Positions 9,438 through 18,653 of a DNA stretch of 64,000 nt are shown here, piece after piece. The stretch is taken from NCBI GenBank assembly GCA_964440915.1, contig CAYTTV010000001.1, positions 1-64,000 of the forward strand, given 5' to 3'. Both the position numbers and the translations under genes were made by a program. The stretch's first letter is position 1. Each line of letters starts with the position of its first letter. Under the pieces are notes generated by a model. The model was not told the DNA's origin, made no database searches, and saw only the letters and a list, made by a program, of their open reading frames with translations. The DNA is from CAMPJM01 sp964440915 (lineage in GTDB: Bacteria; Bacteroidota; Bacteroidia; Cytophagales; Cyclobacteriaceae).

Positions 9438-10594
9438 TTGAGTATAGGGAGATTTTCTTTGTACATATTTGTTAGATCACTTTCAAAAATAGTGAAAGCA
9501 TCCTCTTTGAAATCTATCAGATCTTGTGCAGCAGGATGCCCTGGGAAGGCCGCCATAGCCCCTTCTGGAAACCTATTCCTCCAGACAAGCATCCAAGCAA
9601 TGTCTATAGTTTCTCTATTCTCCTTGATTGGGTTAAGTACTACTTCTGTAAACCATTTTGGATGCTGTATCCCCATAGAGCCAGTCTCGGTCAGCGCAGC
9701 AACCTTTCCTTTTTCCCGCGCTACTGCGGTAAGTACCTGAAGGCTCTTCACAAACTGCTGTTTCTGTATTTCACTATCAGCGGTATTGTGAGTATGGCCC
9801 ACATCCCAATAATTGTCCAAGCCAAGCACATCTACATAATCATCTCCTGGATAGGCATATAGGTAGGATTGTTTCCCATCGGCAAGGTCCATCCTACTTC
9901 TGTCAGGCGAAAAAGCATAAATGAGATGATGAAGGCCACGCTGGTTTTTAAAGAAATCCACTGTAAAGCGCCAAAGGGCTATATAATCTTCTTCACTGAC
10001 GTTTCCTCTGCCCCACCAAAACCAACCGCCGTTATGCTCGTGCCAAGGACGGAATATAATAGGAACATATGCTGATCCTACCTTACAGCTTTCAAGAAAA
10101 TCCGCTACCAGGTTTAACCTCTCAAGAAAAACTTCATGTTTTTCCCCGCCTGGTAATATGGCTGGAACGGCTGGTGTTGTATCCCATGAATCGCCACCGG
10201 ACAATAAGTTGGGAATGTGCCACGATATGGTATTAATGCCTCCTCTTTCATAAGTGGCTTTAATCCAATCCCTCATTTTCTTAAAGTCCACGGTATCAAT
10301 ATTGAACGCTCTGTCTATATTTCCAAGGTCCCAACCATGTACGGCTGGATAAGAACCCGTCACTTCCTTTACATCTGATTTATCTTCTTCTGCCCACCAA
10401 CCTATGCCGTAAGCATCAGTATCTTCGTGACCAAACATCATTCCTTTCTCGACTATCCTAAAGAGGTTTTGATACAATGCTTTGGTCTCAGCAGTAGCCC
10501 TGTCATCGATGAGCTGCGGGTCATTTTGTGCCAACCCCGAGCAGCCGAACAAAAGGCCCAACAAACAGCCTATGATTTTTCCTTGTACTTTCAT
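9434..10594 (-). CDS. GH26 beta-1,4-mannanase, lipoprotein
   Basis: 386-residue lipoprotein with lipobox LFGC (Cys18). It has the GH26 clan-A barrel motifs: FGHEDTDAYG (54-63), ISWHIPNL, the acid/base block RPWHEHNGGWFWWG with E186, and the nucleophile block ALTETG with E303. GH26 enzymes hydrolyse beta-1,4-mannan; in Bacteroidota they often release mannobiose. The residues after Cys18 (SGLAQND) lack the acidic surface-export signal, which suggests a periplasmic enzyme acting on imported oligosaccharides. The gene is coupled to the downstream symporter by a 4-nt overlap and preceded by a hairpin separating it from the binding-protein gene. Confidence 0.9.
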   Translation of the reverse strand: MKVQGKIIGCLLGLLFGCSGLAQNDPQLIDDRATAETKALYQNLFRIVEKGMMFGHEDTDAYGIGWWAEEDKSDVKEVTGSYPAVHGWDLGNIDRAFNIDTVDFKKMRDWIKATYERGGINTISWHIPNLLSGGDSWDTTPAVPAILPGGEKHEVFLERLNLVADFLESCKVGSAYVPIIFRPWHEHNGGWFWWGRGNVSEEDYIALWRFTVDFFKNQRGLHHLIYAFSPDRSRMDLADGKQSYLYAYPGDDYVDVLGLDNYWDVGHTHNTADSEIQKQQFVKSLQVLTAVAREKGKVAALTETGSMGIQHPKWFTEVVLNPIKENRETIDIAWMLVWRNRFPEGAMAAFPGHPAAQDLIDFKEDAFTIFESDLTNMYKENLPILK

Positions 10595-10615
10595 TTTACT
10601 GTATTAACAGGATAG

Positions 10616-10650
10616 AGGAAAAGCCGGCATTATGCCGGCCTTTTCCCAAA
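10616..10650 (-). terminator. GC-rich hairpin between glycan-binding protein and GH26 genes
   Basis: A stem built on GCCGGCAT/ATGCCGGC, extended by GGAAAA/TTTTCC with one bulge, lies at 10617-10647. Read on the minus strand it ends in a T run. It could be a partial terminator or an RNA-stabilising hairpin that sets a different level for susCD plus binding protein versus the downstream enzymes. Confidence 0.5.
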
Positions 10651-10739
10651 ACAAACAACAATTTAACTAAACTAAATGAAATTTTAAAGATGTGGTGCCA
10701 CGTAATGTCATCACCACATCGCAGGCAAGCGCCTATATT

Positions 10740-12080
10740 TTAATCTTCTTCAGTTGGATAATAAAACATAGGACCATCAGATAAAATCAACCCATCTATA
10801 TTGAACTCAAATAGCCCTGAATCTTGATTTCCAGGGTTGAAATCAATCTGGAAAAACTCTACTGGAGCACCGGGGTCAAAACTATCTTCAGTAGAAGACC
10901 AATTGGACCATCCTACTTCTGAAAGGTTAATGGATAGTAATTGCCATTCGCCATTTGTTTGATAAAGCTCATATCCATTAGGATCATGCCCAAATGTCAC
11001 ACCATTTTGAGAAGTAACTAACTGAAAGAAAGCGGAGCCGCTACCCGTGTTGATCCAGAAGTTAAGGTAAGGTTGGTTCAGCTCTCCAAGATCCAAGGTT
11101 CCTTCCATCCTTACTTCGCCTTGCTTTGTCCAATCTGATGTTACGTTATAGCTATAATGAAAGTAATCATTCAAATGTACAGCATCCATGGCACCACCGT
11201 TCTTCGACCCAAATGCCGGTACNNNNNNNNNNNNNNNNNNNNNNNNNNNNNNNNNNNNNNNNNNNNNNNNNNNNNNNNNNNNNNNNNNNNNNNNNNNNNN
11301 NNNNNNNNNNNNNNNNNNNNNNGCTATGTCTCCTTCTTGAAAAGGATTCACGCCGTCTTCAAAGTCCCAAAGCACTATAGGCTCTATAGGCACAAACGTA
11401 TCAGAAGGCTTATTCGCAAACATGCCAGGAGAATTGGCATTGCCCGTAATGTTGCTCAACCCAGCAGCTGAGGCTACCACGGTGGCACCATAAGGTATTC
11501 CTAGTCCCCTAGTTGCCACTGAAATGGTAGTACCGTTGGAAGAGGCACCATTCACCACCACTTCATAAGCTGTTCCAATAAGTGATGCCGGATGGTAATC
11601 GGTATTCACATCCATAATTGTCAACACCACTTTATTGATCAGGTGAACATTGGTTCCCGTGATGACGATTGGCTGGCCTACCTCAAAGTCTGCAGGCCAT
11701 TCCGTGATGGCGATATCCTCGTATATAGGAGCCAAAGTTTCCTCGGTTGTGGAGACTAGTCGATACTTATTGGTCACACTTACAGGCCCTATAGGAAAAA
11801 TCCGAGGCACATCAAAGGTGAGTGATGTAGCAGTTTGAGATGCTATCGATACTGTTATGTTGGATAAACTAACCTCTGTAACGATATCGAGATTTGTACC
11901 GGTGATGGTAAAAGTGGAACCTGCTTCAACAGAAGTAGCAGTCAAAGGGTCGATGGTAGACTGTGTCAGTCCTTCTTGAACGTCGTTCGTGGTGATTTGA
12001 TCATCCTCACACGCGCCCATGAAAAGCAGTGTTAGCACCGCTCCCAGACACATCAGTTTCTTATATAGCTTCATATCCAT
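10740..12080 (-). CDS. IPT/TIG-domain surface glycan-binding lipoprotein (mannan locus), interrupted by assembly gap
   Basis: About 446 residues as assembled. Signal peptide with lipobox FMGAC (Cys24) followed by EDDQ, an acidic tail expected of surface-exported Bacteroidota lipoproteins. Residues about 40-225 hold two IPT/TIG immunoglobulin-like repeats (VEAGSTFTITGTNLD; FEVGQPIVITGTNVH). The C-terminal half (VLWDFEDGVNPF ... FFQIDFNPG) looks like a beta-sandwich carbohydrate-binding domain. It takes the place of SusE/SusF directly after susD, so it probably helps capture mannan at the cell surface. The 100-N gap at 11223-11322 falls at the domain junction and its flanks do not overlap; the real number of missing residues is unknown although the frame continues. 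Confidence 0.8.
   Translation of the reverse strand: MDMKLYKKLMCLGAVLTLLFMGACEDDQITTNDVQEGLTQSTIDPLTATSVEAGSTFTITGTNLDIVTEVSLSNITVSIASQTATSLTFDVPRIFPIGPVSVTNKYRLVSTTEETLAPIYEDIAITEWPADFEVGQPIVITGTNVHLINKVVLTIMDVNTDYHPASLIGTAYEVVVNGASSNGTTISVATRGLGIPYGATVVASAAGLSNITGNANSPGMFANKPSDTFVPIEPIVLWDFEDGVNPFQEGDIXXXXXXXXXXXXXXXXXXXXXXXXXXXXXXXXXXVPAFGSKNGGAMDAVHLNDYFHYSYNVTSDWTKQGEVRMEGTLDLGELNQPYLNFWINTGSGSAFFQLVTSQNGVTFGHDPNGYELYQTNGEWQLLSINLSEVGWSNWSSTEDSFDPGAPVEFFQIDFNPGNQDSGLFEFNIDGLILSDGPMFYYPTEED
11223..11322. other. Assembly gap (100 N) inside the glycan-binding protein gene
   Basis: Exactly 100 N. Unlike four other gaps here, the flanking sequences differ, so real sequence is missing. Confidence 0.85.
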
Positions 12081-12098
12081 ATTTTTGCTTTTTAACGA

Positions 12099-13790
12099 TT
12101 AGTAATTAGGATTTTGGGTTAGGCCCCATTGAGACACTTCTCCTTGTGGGATAGGCAGCACAGGGTATATTTTCCCATCTCCGACACCTTGTAGAGCATG
12201 CAGTTCGGCATTTTGATATACCTCAAACCCATCCGTGTTTTCAGCAGTATTCAAATCATGGTCTTTACCGTCCATCTCTGTATACTTTCTAGTATAAGCA
12301 TCTAATAGGTCTCCCCATCGAAGTATGTCATAATAGCGGTAACCTTCCATGGCAAGCTCTTTCCTCCGCTCAAGTTTGATCAGATCAATCAAATCAGCCT
12401 GCCCTATCCCATCCGACAGATCCTGAAGTGAAGGAACAGATTCTGCACCAGGTGCTGGATCGAAAGTGTTGGAGCCGATGTTATATCCTTTGGGATAAGT
12501 AGAATTCCTGGCTCTTTGTCTGATCATATTCACCATTTCTACTGCTTCTCCAATAGTGTTTAAGTGAGCTGCCGCTTCGGCATGCATAAGCAACACATCG
12601 GCATATCTTTCTATCATTATATTTTGCCAACTATTGCCACCATCGCTGTAGCTATTAGGCTCCAGATACTTCCTGTTATGCCCAATCCCTCCATACTCAA
12701 CCGATACCTTAAACTCATCGCCATATAGGCCTTCCCCATTTCGGGCAATGGTAGCTTCTCTCCTTGGGTCTCCAGCTTCATAGGTTTGGTATAAATCATA
12801 GGTCGGCATATTGAAGCCCCAACCATAGTGGTCTCTGCTACCCTGAATTACCGTATTGATTGTACCTGCATTCTCAGCCGCACCCGTTGGGTCCTGACCA
12901 TAGGTGGCATTATTAAAGGCATATTGCAGCTCAAAAATTGACTCTATACCATTTTCAGCTTCTTCTTCAAACACCCTGGCATAATTCGATTCCAAACTAT
13001 ACTGCCCTGAATTGATAATGGCCAATGTCTGGTCATAGACCATCTGCCATGTCACATTATTTGGACTACTTCCCCCGAACATGCCTACTTCAAAGGCATA
13101 TGCTCTGGCCAAAATCGCCCTAGCGGCACCTTGAGTGGCCCTGCCCAAATCTTCGGGAGCATAAGCACTTTTCAAAGGCAGTTTCGTTATGGCATCATTC
13201 AAATCTTCATATACCAGCTTGAATACGTCGCCTAACGGTGCTCTTTCTATCGTTCCCCATTCTGACGGGCTAGTGGGTGCTGTCATGAGTGGTAATGGTC
13301 CAAATAATTTGGCCAAGTGAAAATAGGCCAATGCCCTCATAAACTTCGCCTCCCCTACCAAGCGATCTTGCAGTTCCTTATTCCCAAATTTGTCCTCTTC
13401 TACATCTAGGTTAGTAATCACATTATTGGCACGATAGATAGAAGCAAATTTATTGATCCACTCGCTCCTTGATTGGTCGTTGGCTTCATTGGCGTTCCAA
13501 GTTTCCAAATTCCATATGGTTACGAGATCGCTCTCATTGGGGCCTCCTTTTGTAGCATCGTCCGACAATACATCTCCGTATATCCACAAATAAGTATGGC
13601 TAGCACCGAAATTGGCCTCGTCCCAGCTAAAGGCATCGTACACCGCATTCGTAGCGGCAATGGCATTCTCTGCATCAAGAAACAAGGACTCACCTGTTTC
13701 GATGGCAGAGGGCTCTCGGTCAAGAAAATCTTCACAACTAAAAAGGAAAAACCCTAGTGTGACGATGAATATATTTTTGAAATTTCTCAT
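12099..13790 (-). CDS. SusD/RagB-family glycan-binding lipoprotein (mannan locus)
   Basis: 563-residue SusD homologue. Signal peptide with lipobox LFSC (Cys19) followed by EDFLDREP, the typical SusD start. Helical TPR-like N-terminal half includes EAKFMRALAYFHLAKLFGPLPL, the usual SusD block; the C-terminal part contains LERRKELAMEGYRYYDILRWG and ends with IPQGEVSQWGLTQNPNY, typical of the RagB/SusD family. It sits on the SusC barrel at the outer face as a lid and binds oligosaccharide for import. Spacing to susC is 12 bp and to the next gene 18 bp, so the genes form one operon. Substrate beta-mannan is inferred from GH26 and GH130 downstream. Confidence 0.93.
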   Translation of the reverse strand: MRNFKNIFIVTLGFFLFSCEDFLDREPSAIETGESLFLDAENAIAATNAVYDAFSWDEANFGASHTYLWIYGDVLSDDATKGGPNESDLVTIWNLETWNANEANDQSRSEWINKFASIYRANNVITNLDVEEDKFGNKELQDRLVGEAKFMRALAYFHLAKLFGPLPLMTAPTSPSEWGTIERAPLGDVFKLVYEDLNDAITKLPLKSAYAPEDLGRATQGAARAILARAYAFEVGMFGGSSPNNVTWQMVYDQTLAIINSGQYSLESNYARVFEEEAENGIESIFELQYAFNNATYGQDPTGAAENAGTINTVIQGSRDHYGWGFNMPTYDLYQTYEAGDPRREATIARNGEGLYGDEFKVSVEYGGIGHNRKYLEPNSYSDGGNSWQNIMIERYADVLLMHAEAAAHLNTIGEAVEMVNMIRQRARNSTYPKGYNIGSNTFDPAPGAESVPSLQDLSDGIGQADLIDLIKLERRKELAMEGYRYYDILRWGDLLDAYTRKYTEMDGKDHDLNTAENTDGFEVYQNAELHALQGVGDGKIYPVLPIPQGEVSQWGLTQNPNY

Positions 13791-13802
13791 GTTGTAATTC
13801 GA

Positions 13803-16800
13803 TTAAAGTTTGATATTAATGCCAGCAAAGAAAGTTCTGGCTTTAGGATAGTTAGCGCCTGCTACGCCGTAGTTAAGCGGGTTACCGAAAAACTCTCCTA
13901 TTTCAGGATCAAAACCACTATAATCGGTAATAGTAAACAGATTATCTGCTGCTATATATACTCTTACAGATCCGATACCTAGTCCATTCATGAGGTTTTG
14001 AGGCAAGGTATAACCCAACTGAACATTCCTAAGCCTGATAAAGCTGGCATCTTCTACATACCTATCGGAGAAGGTGCCACCATTACCATTAGGGTCTCCT
14101 GCAATTATGCGGGGCTCATTGGAATTGGGGTTGGTCACCGGATCATAATAGTCCAATCGGGAAGACAGGTTGTTATCAGCCCAGTCACCACTGTTATTGA
14201 TGTATCTGGCCAAATTGTTCACCACTTCATTACCTTGTGAACCATTGATCATTAAGGAAAAATCAAATCCACCATATTCTAAACGAGCCGTAAAGCCGAA
14301 TAAGAAATCAGGGAAAGGATCTCCTAGAAAAACGGCGTCCCCTGCCATAGTGATGGTAGAATCACCATTCTGGTTTACGAATTTAACATCTCCCAATTGG
14401 GCATTAGGCTGCCAGTAGTGACTCTCGAGCTCTTCTGAGGTTTTAAAGATGCCATTGGTTTTAATCCCATAAAAAGATGAAACAGGATGCCCAACCTGGG
14501 TTCTTGTCAACCTTCCAATATGAGAGAAGTTATCTCCATCTAAAAACTCTCCGGAACCTAAACTCAGCACTTTGTTTTTAGTGAAGGACATGTTGTAGCC
14601 GATTTCATACTTTATGGCACTTTCAGCATTTCTATAGTTGATGGCAAACTCAAAGCCTTTGTTTTCTATCGACCCTGCATTTTCTCGTGGAGGCAATGCA
14701 CCTGCATACATGGGCGCTGGAGCGGCCACAATCATGTCTTTTGTAGTCCTTTCGAAATAGTCTAAAGTAAGGGAAAGCTTATCTCTGAACACACCTAAAT
14801 CTGCTCCTATGTTGAGCGATTCAGAAGTCTCCCAAATCAGGCCAGGGTTTCCTAGTTCACGTGGAGATTTACCATTTACAACTACACCACCAAAGCTATA
14901 ATTTTGAAGTGGTTGCGCATAAGTAACCGTTCCATGGGCGCGAGCACTACTTTCATTGCCTACTTGACCCCAACTCGCCCTAAGTTTTAGCGTAGAGAAG
15001 ACATTGTCTTGCATGAAAGCCTCCCTGTCTACATTCCATGCTGCTGCAAAAGAAGGAAATAAGCCCCATCGGTTGCCTTCTGCAAATCGAGAGCTAGCAT
15101 CGTAGCGCAACGTTGCAGTAAGCACATAACGGCTATCGTAATTATAGTTGACCCTACCAAAATAGGATAATAGCGCTACATCATTTACGGTCGTTCCTGG
15201 TGTAATGTCACCCGACCGCTGCTGATTCAAATACCTCAAAGCTTCTGCCTGTGGTACTTCAAATGCGGTTATGCTATTAATTTCAGCATGGTCATTCTGC
15301 ATTTCTATCCCTACCATTGCATTAATGCCATGCACATCAAAGTCGCGGGTATAATTGAAGTAGTTGGAAACAATCCAATTTTTCCTCGTTTCGAAACCTC
15401 CTGTCAGTTGACTAGGGTTTCTGTTGGTAAGCTGGTTTACATAAAATTCAGGAAGATACTGCTTGATATGTCTTTGGTCATAGTCATAATATCCTTGAGA
15501 CCTAAAGTTCAATCCTTTTATGATGTCAAATTGTAGAAATCCGCCCATCACATATTTATGTCTGGTTTGTATATCCATACCCAATTCATCTACTCTTTGC
15601 TGAGGATTTTGCCTCACATCGGATAAGGTAGGGTTTCCATAATTATCGGTATTCTTGTCCCAAACTGGGGCTAAGGGACTCACTCTTATAGTAGAAGGCA
15701 ATAGTCCGCCAAAAGCATCATTATCCGTTCGGGTAAATTCATCTCTCAAAAAATTAAAGCTAGTTCCTACAGTTATCCAATCTGCAATGCTATAATCATT
15801 TCTGAATCGCAGGGTGATCTTCTCTAAATAGCTATTTTCCAATATTCCCTGATGATCCTGATAAGACCCTCCAAGCACATAATTGTGATTTTCTGTAGTG
15901 CCAGAAAGCGATAGGTTATAAACCTGTATGGGTGCTTTTCTTAACACCACATCTTGCCAATCTGTGCCTACTAGTCTATTGTCATACACATTACGTGCTA
16001 TGGCTGTGTCAGCACCCGCAAAAGCCCTGATGCCATCATATATGTCATAATCGCCATTGGGGTTTGCGCTTCGCAACTGGTTGAGGTGAGCCTGGGCACG
16101 ATACCCAATGTACTCGTGGGCATTCATGACATCCACCGTATTGCTGGCTTCCTGAATTCCCCCGTAGGCATTAAATTCCAAGCTGAATTTCTTCCTTCCT
16201 TCAGTACCATCTTTGGTGGTAACCAAGATAACACCATTGGCACCGCGTGAACCATAGATGGCGGTGGCAGAAGCATCTTTTAATACCTCGATAGACTTAA
16301 TATCGCTTGGTGTCAACCAACTGATATCGCCCGTTTGGAAGCCATCCACCACATAGAGCGGGTTAGCGTTGTTGATGGTACCCATTCCCCTGATCCTTAC
16401 CGTAGCTCCCTCGGCTGGGTTGCCCGAGTTAGAGATAATCTGCAAGCCAGGAACACGCCCTTGCAGGTTTTGATTGATGTCTTGGGTAGCAAGGTTGTTC
16501 ACCTCTTCTGGAGAAATTGAAACAACAGACCCTGTCAGATCACTCCTTCTCTGAGTACCGTAGCCCACCACTACCACTTCTGAGAGCGCCTCGATATCTT
16601 CAGCTAAAGTAATGTTGTGGGTGTTTCCAGAAATGCTCGAGACCGCTACTTCTTCTGTTGTATACCCTACATAAGAGAAGACAATCACATCTGAATCGTT
16701 TGCACTGATGCTGTAGTTACCACTAATATCCGTGATTGTTCCAGAAGTCGTGCCCTGAACAAGCACGTTCACGCCTGGCAAAGGGGAGCCATCCAACATG

Positions 16801-16949
16801 GAAGTGACTGTGCCACTAACAGTCCTGCTCTGTGCATGCACATGTTGGGAATTAAGAAGGGAAAATACAAGAAACAAGAGCAAAAAAGCACTGCACTGTT
16901 TCCCATACTCCCACTTGGATAGTAGAAAATTTTTCATACGCTTTACCAT
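13803..16949 (-). CDS. SusC/RagA-family TonB-dependent transporter (mannan locus)
   Basis: 1048-residue outer-membrane transporter. After the signal peptide (ending near HVHAQ) comes a carboxypeptidase-regulatory-like domain (VSGTVTSMLDGSPLPGVNV), then the TonB box and plug (VVVGYGTQRRSDLTGSV; SIEVLKDASATAIYGSRGANGV, here given in two parts of the same plug motif), then the beta-barrel ending in aromatic FFAGINIKL. It imports oligosaccharides with TonB energy. First gene of the mannan operon. ATG at 16949 or 16937 (MKNFLLSKW) are both possible; the second gives a more typical signal peptide. Confidence 0.93.
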   Translation of the reverse strand: MVKRMKNFLLSKWEYGKQCSAFLLLFLVFSLLNSQHVHAQSRTVSGTVTSMLDGSPLPGVNVLVQGTTSGTITDISGNYSISANDSDVIVFSYVGYTTEEVAVSSISGNTHNITLAEDIEALSEVVVVGYGTQRRSDLTGSVVSISPEEVNNLATQDINQNLQGRVPGLQIISNSGNPAEGATVRIRGMGTINNANPLYVVDGFQTGDISWLTPSDIKSIEVLKDASATAIYGSRGANGVILVTTKDGTEGRKKFSLEFNAYGGIQEASNTVDVMNAHEYIGYRAQAHLNQLRSANPNGDYDIYDGIRAFAGADTAIARNVYDNRLVGTDWQDVVLRKAPIQVYNLSLSGTTENHNYVLGGSYQDHQGILENSYLEKITLRFRNDYSIADWITVGTSFNFLRDEFTRTDNDAFGGLLPSTIRVSPLAPVWDKNTDNYGNPTLSDVRQNPQQRVDELGMDIQTRHKYVMGGFLQFDIIKGLNFRSQGYYDYDQRHIKQYLPEFYVNQLTNRNPSQLTGGFETRKNWIVSNYFNYTRDFDVHGINAMVGIEMQNDHAEINSITAFEVPQAEALRYLNQQRSGDITPGTTVNDVALLSYFGRVNYNYDSRYVLTATLRYDASSRFAEGNRWGLFPSFAAAWNVDREAFMQDNVFSTLKLRASWGQVGNESSARAHGTVTYAQPLQNYSFGGVVVNGKSPRELGNPGLIWETSESLNIGADLGVFRDKLSLTLDYFERTTKDMIVAAPAPMYAGALPPRENAGSIENKGFEFAINYRNAESAIKYEIGYNMSFTKNKVLSLGSGEFLDGDNFSHIGRLTRTQVGHPVSSFYGIKTNGIFKTSEELESHYWQPNAQLGDVKFVNQNGDSTITMAGDAVFLGDPFPDFLFGFTARLEYGGFDFSLMINGSQGNEVVNNLARYINNSGDWADNNLSSRLDYYDPVTNPNSNEPRIIAGDPNGNGGTFSDRYVEDASFIRLRNVQLGYTLPQNLMNGLGIGSVRVYIAADNLFTITDYSGFDPEIGEFFGNPLNYGVAGANYPKARTFFAGINIKL

Positions 16950-16954
16950 AATGT

Positions 16955-17107
16955 TTACAAAAAGATTGAGGTTAGTGAAATGATTATACAGGCGACTAGT
17001 AGCCCTAAAATGATCTCGAACAGCAGCAAGAAAGCGATTCTCCTTTCTTTATAAGCAGTGCGAAGACCACCTACAGCCTTGACTATACGCGTAAATAAAT
17101 GATTCAT
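16955..17107 (-). CDS. Possible small membrane protein just upstream of susC
   Basis: A 50-residue open frame beginning MNHLFTRIVKAVGG, with a basic stretch (AYKERR) followed by one strongly hydrophobic segment of about 25 residues. Its stop lies 5 bp before the possible SusC start at 16949. It could be a small membrane protein, a translated leader, or chance. I recognise no family; a longer frame to 17206 has no better support. Confidence 0.25.
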   Translation of the reverse strand: MNHLFTRIVKAVGGLRTAYKERRIAFLLLFEIILGLLVACIIISLTSIFL

Positions 17108-17708
17108 TCGATTGCAATTAGCTGCTTTGCACTTTCCTTCATCAATGACAAAAAGCACAAAACACAAGGACAAATCTTCTCTTGCCAAGCGAGGGAGATA
17201 TAACATTGGGGTTTGTTACACAAGCCATTGGAGGACGAATAAGCTACAAAGAAGCGAAGTTTGGGCAATCACCTTAGGCAGCAATAAAGACGGAACTTGA
17301 ATCTGTGATCTAAAAAAAGCGCGAGAGGCTTTACTTTAAGGGATGAAGTAAAAAATTTATGTATGTGATATCAAGGGAGAGAAAATAAAATGATGGCTGT
17401 TCCACCTTACAGGGCAGTTTCCACTACAAGACTACCCACTACAATTATATCGCCCCTCTGGACATAAGTAGCCCCCAACTCTTTTGTGCTTGTGCGTCGG
17501 TGCTTTCTCAACAGGCTCCAGATAGTTGTAGTCGTTCCTTTGCGTTCATCTTTGCGCCCGCTGCGAGGAACCTTTTAGGCTGCACACCAACATCCCTTTT
17601 GATCCGATATGCACTCCTCCTTCAGCTCCTTCTACAAAAAAAGTCACAGCATGCCGAAAAATACGGCAAACCGTGACCTTTTTAAAGATGATAATATGTT
17701 AGCTATTA
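17108..17708. other. Upstream region of the mannan operon; no gene seen
   Basis: About 600 bp without a convincing gene. It should hold the promoter of the mannan operon. GATTCATTCGATTGCA at 17101-17116, overlapping its edge, shares the complete right half (TCGATTGCA) with the operator-like palindromes of the pectin locus, but its left half is degenerate. A terminator for the TIM-barrel gene is at 17638-17685. Confidence 0.4.
17638..17685 (-). terminator. Intrinsic terminator of the TIM-barrel gene
   Basis: On the minus strand a stem GGTCACGG...TGCCG pairs with CGGCA...GTGACT around a T-rich loop, followed by a run of seven T. It lies 24 bp after the stop codon at 17709. Confidence 0.75.
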
Positions 17709-18653
17709 TCAGATCCTAAGACCAGAAAGATAGTCAATATTTTCCTTCATGGCCTCAATTGAAGGCTGTACAAAAGATTCTTGCTCTACCAAGAAATGTT
17801 TCATTCCAGCCTCTCTAGCTGCTTTTAGGATAGTTGGATAGTCTATTGTGCCCTTTCCTATCACGCTATTTTTCTGGTTGTCCTGCTTGTCCATATCCTT
17901 CACGTGCCCCAATGGGAACCTATTCGGATATTTCTCAAAATAGGCCAAAGGATCTTTTCCAGCTGCTACCAGCCAATAAATGTCCATTTCATACTTTACA
18001 AGATCAGCATCTGTATTTTCCAACATATAGTCATACAGTACATGATCGCCTACTTTATCAAACTCGAAACTATGATTATGGTAAGCAAAGGTCATTCCTG
18101 CCTGCTTACACTTCTCCCCTACTTCGTTAAAGAGTGCTGCAGTTTTTTCGAGGTCTGCTGGTGTATTGCGCAAACTCTGGTCCATCCAAGAGCAAGTCAA
18201 GTATTTTTGGCCTGTTTTCGCTGCATTTTCTACCAGCTCGTCAAATCTCGACAACATGGTTGCTTGATGCCATGAGTCTGCATTGTGCGTATAAGAGCCT
18301 GAACCAAAATGGCTGCTTACAAGGGTTAATCCTAGTTCATTCAACATTTCGGAAAATGCTTCCGGCTCCATGCCATAGTAGTGGCCTTGGCTGCCAGGAT
18401 ATGACTCTATTTCCTTATAGCCCATTTCGGCCAGTTGCTGCAAAACGCCCCTCAGGTCTTGCTCAAGTATATCCTTTACGGAGTAGATCTGTATACCGAT
18501 GGCGCCTAAGGCTTGCCCTGCTTCCTCGCTGTCAGATTCAGCAGCAGCACTATTTTCGTTTTTTCTTTCGCTTCCTACATTACAGGCAGGAAGGAACAAT
18601 GTGCCCAATGCAAAAGCACCGGCATGTTTAAAAAAAATTCTTCTATTAAGCAT
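17709..18653 (-). CDS. Xylose-isomerase-like TIM-barrel (sugar phosphate isomerase/epimerase family) lipoprotein
   Basis: 314 residues. The N-terminus NRRIFFKHAGAFALG followed by FLPAC is a twin-arginine-like signal with a lipobox (Cys24), so a Tat-exported periplasmic lipoprotein is likely. The mature part is an AP-endonuclease-2/xylose-isomerase TIM barrel: GIQIYSVKD at strand 1, KEIESYPG, TFAYHNHSFEF, YEMDIYWLVAAGKDP, LGHVKDMD and FLVEQESF carry the acidic and histidine metal ligands of the family. Such proteins isomerise or epimerise sugars or sugar derivatives; members with export signals are common in Bacteroidota and often uncharacterised. It lies alone, divergent from the porin-like gene and downstream in orientation from nothing related, so its substrate is unknown. 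Confidence 0.85.
   Translation of the reverse strand: MLNRRIFFKHAGAFALGTLFLPACNVGSERKNENSAAAESDSEEAGQALGAIGIQIYSVKDILEQDLRGVLQQLAEMGYKEIESYPGSQGHYYGMEPEAFSEMLNELGLTLVSSHFGSGSYTHNADSWHQATMLSRFDELVENAAKTGQKYLTCSWMDQSLRNTPADLEKTAALFNEVGEKCKQAGMTFAYHNHSFEFDKVGDHVLYDYMLENTDADLVKYEMDIYWLVAAGKDPLAYFEKYPNRFPLGHVKDMDKQDNQKNSVIGKGTIDYPTILKAAREAGMKHFLVEQESFVQPSIEAMKENIDYLSGLRI

Noticed and set aside
18134..18631. 165-codon plus-strand frame opposite the TIM-barrel gene
   Set aside because: Shadow frame; the minus-strand protein has a Tat-type signal and TIM-barrel motifs.
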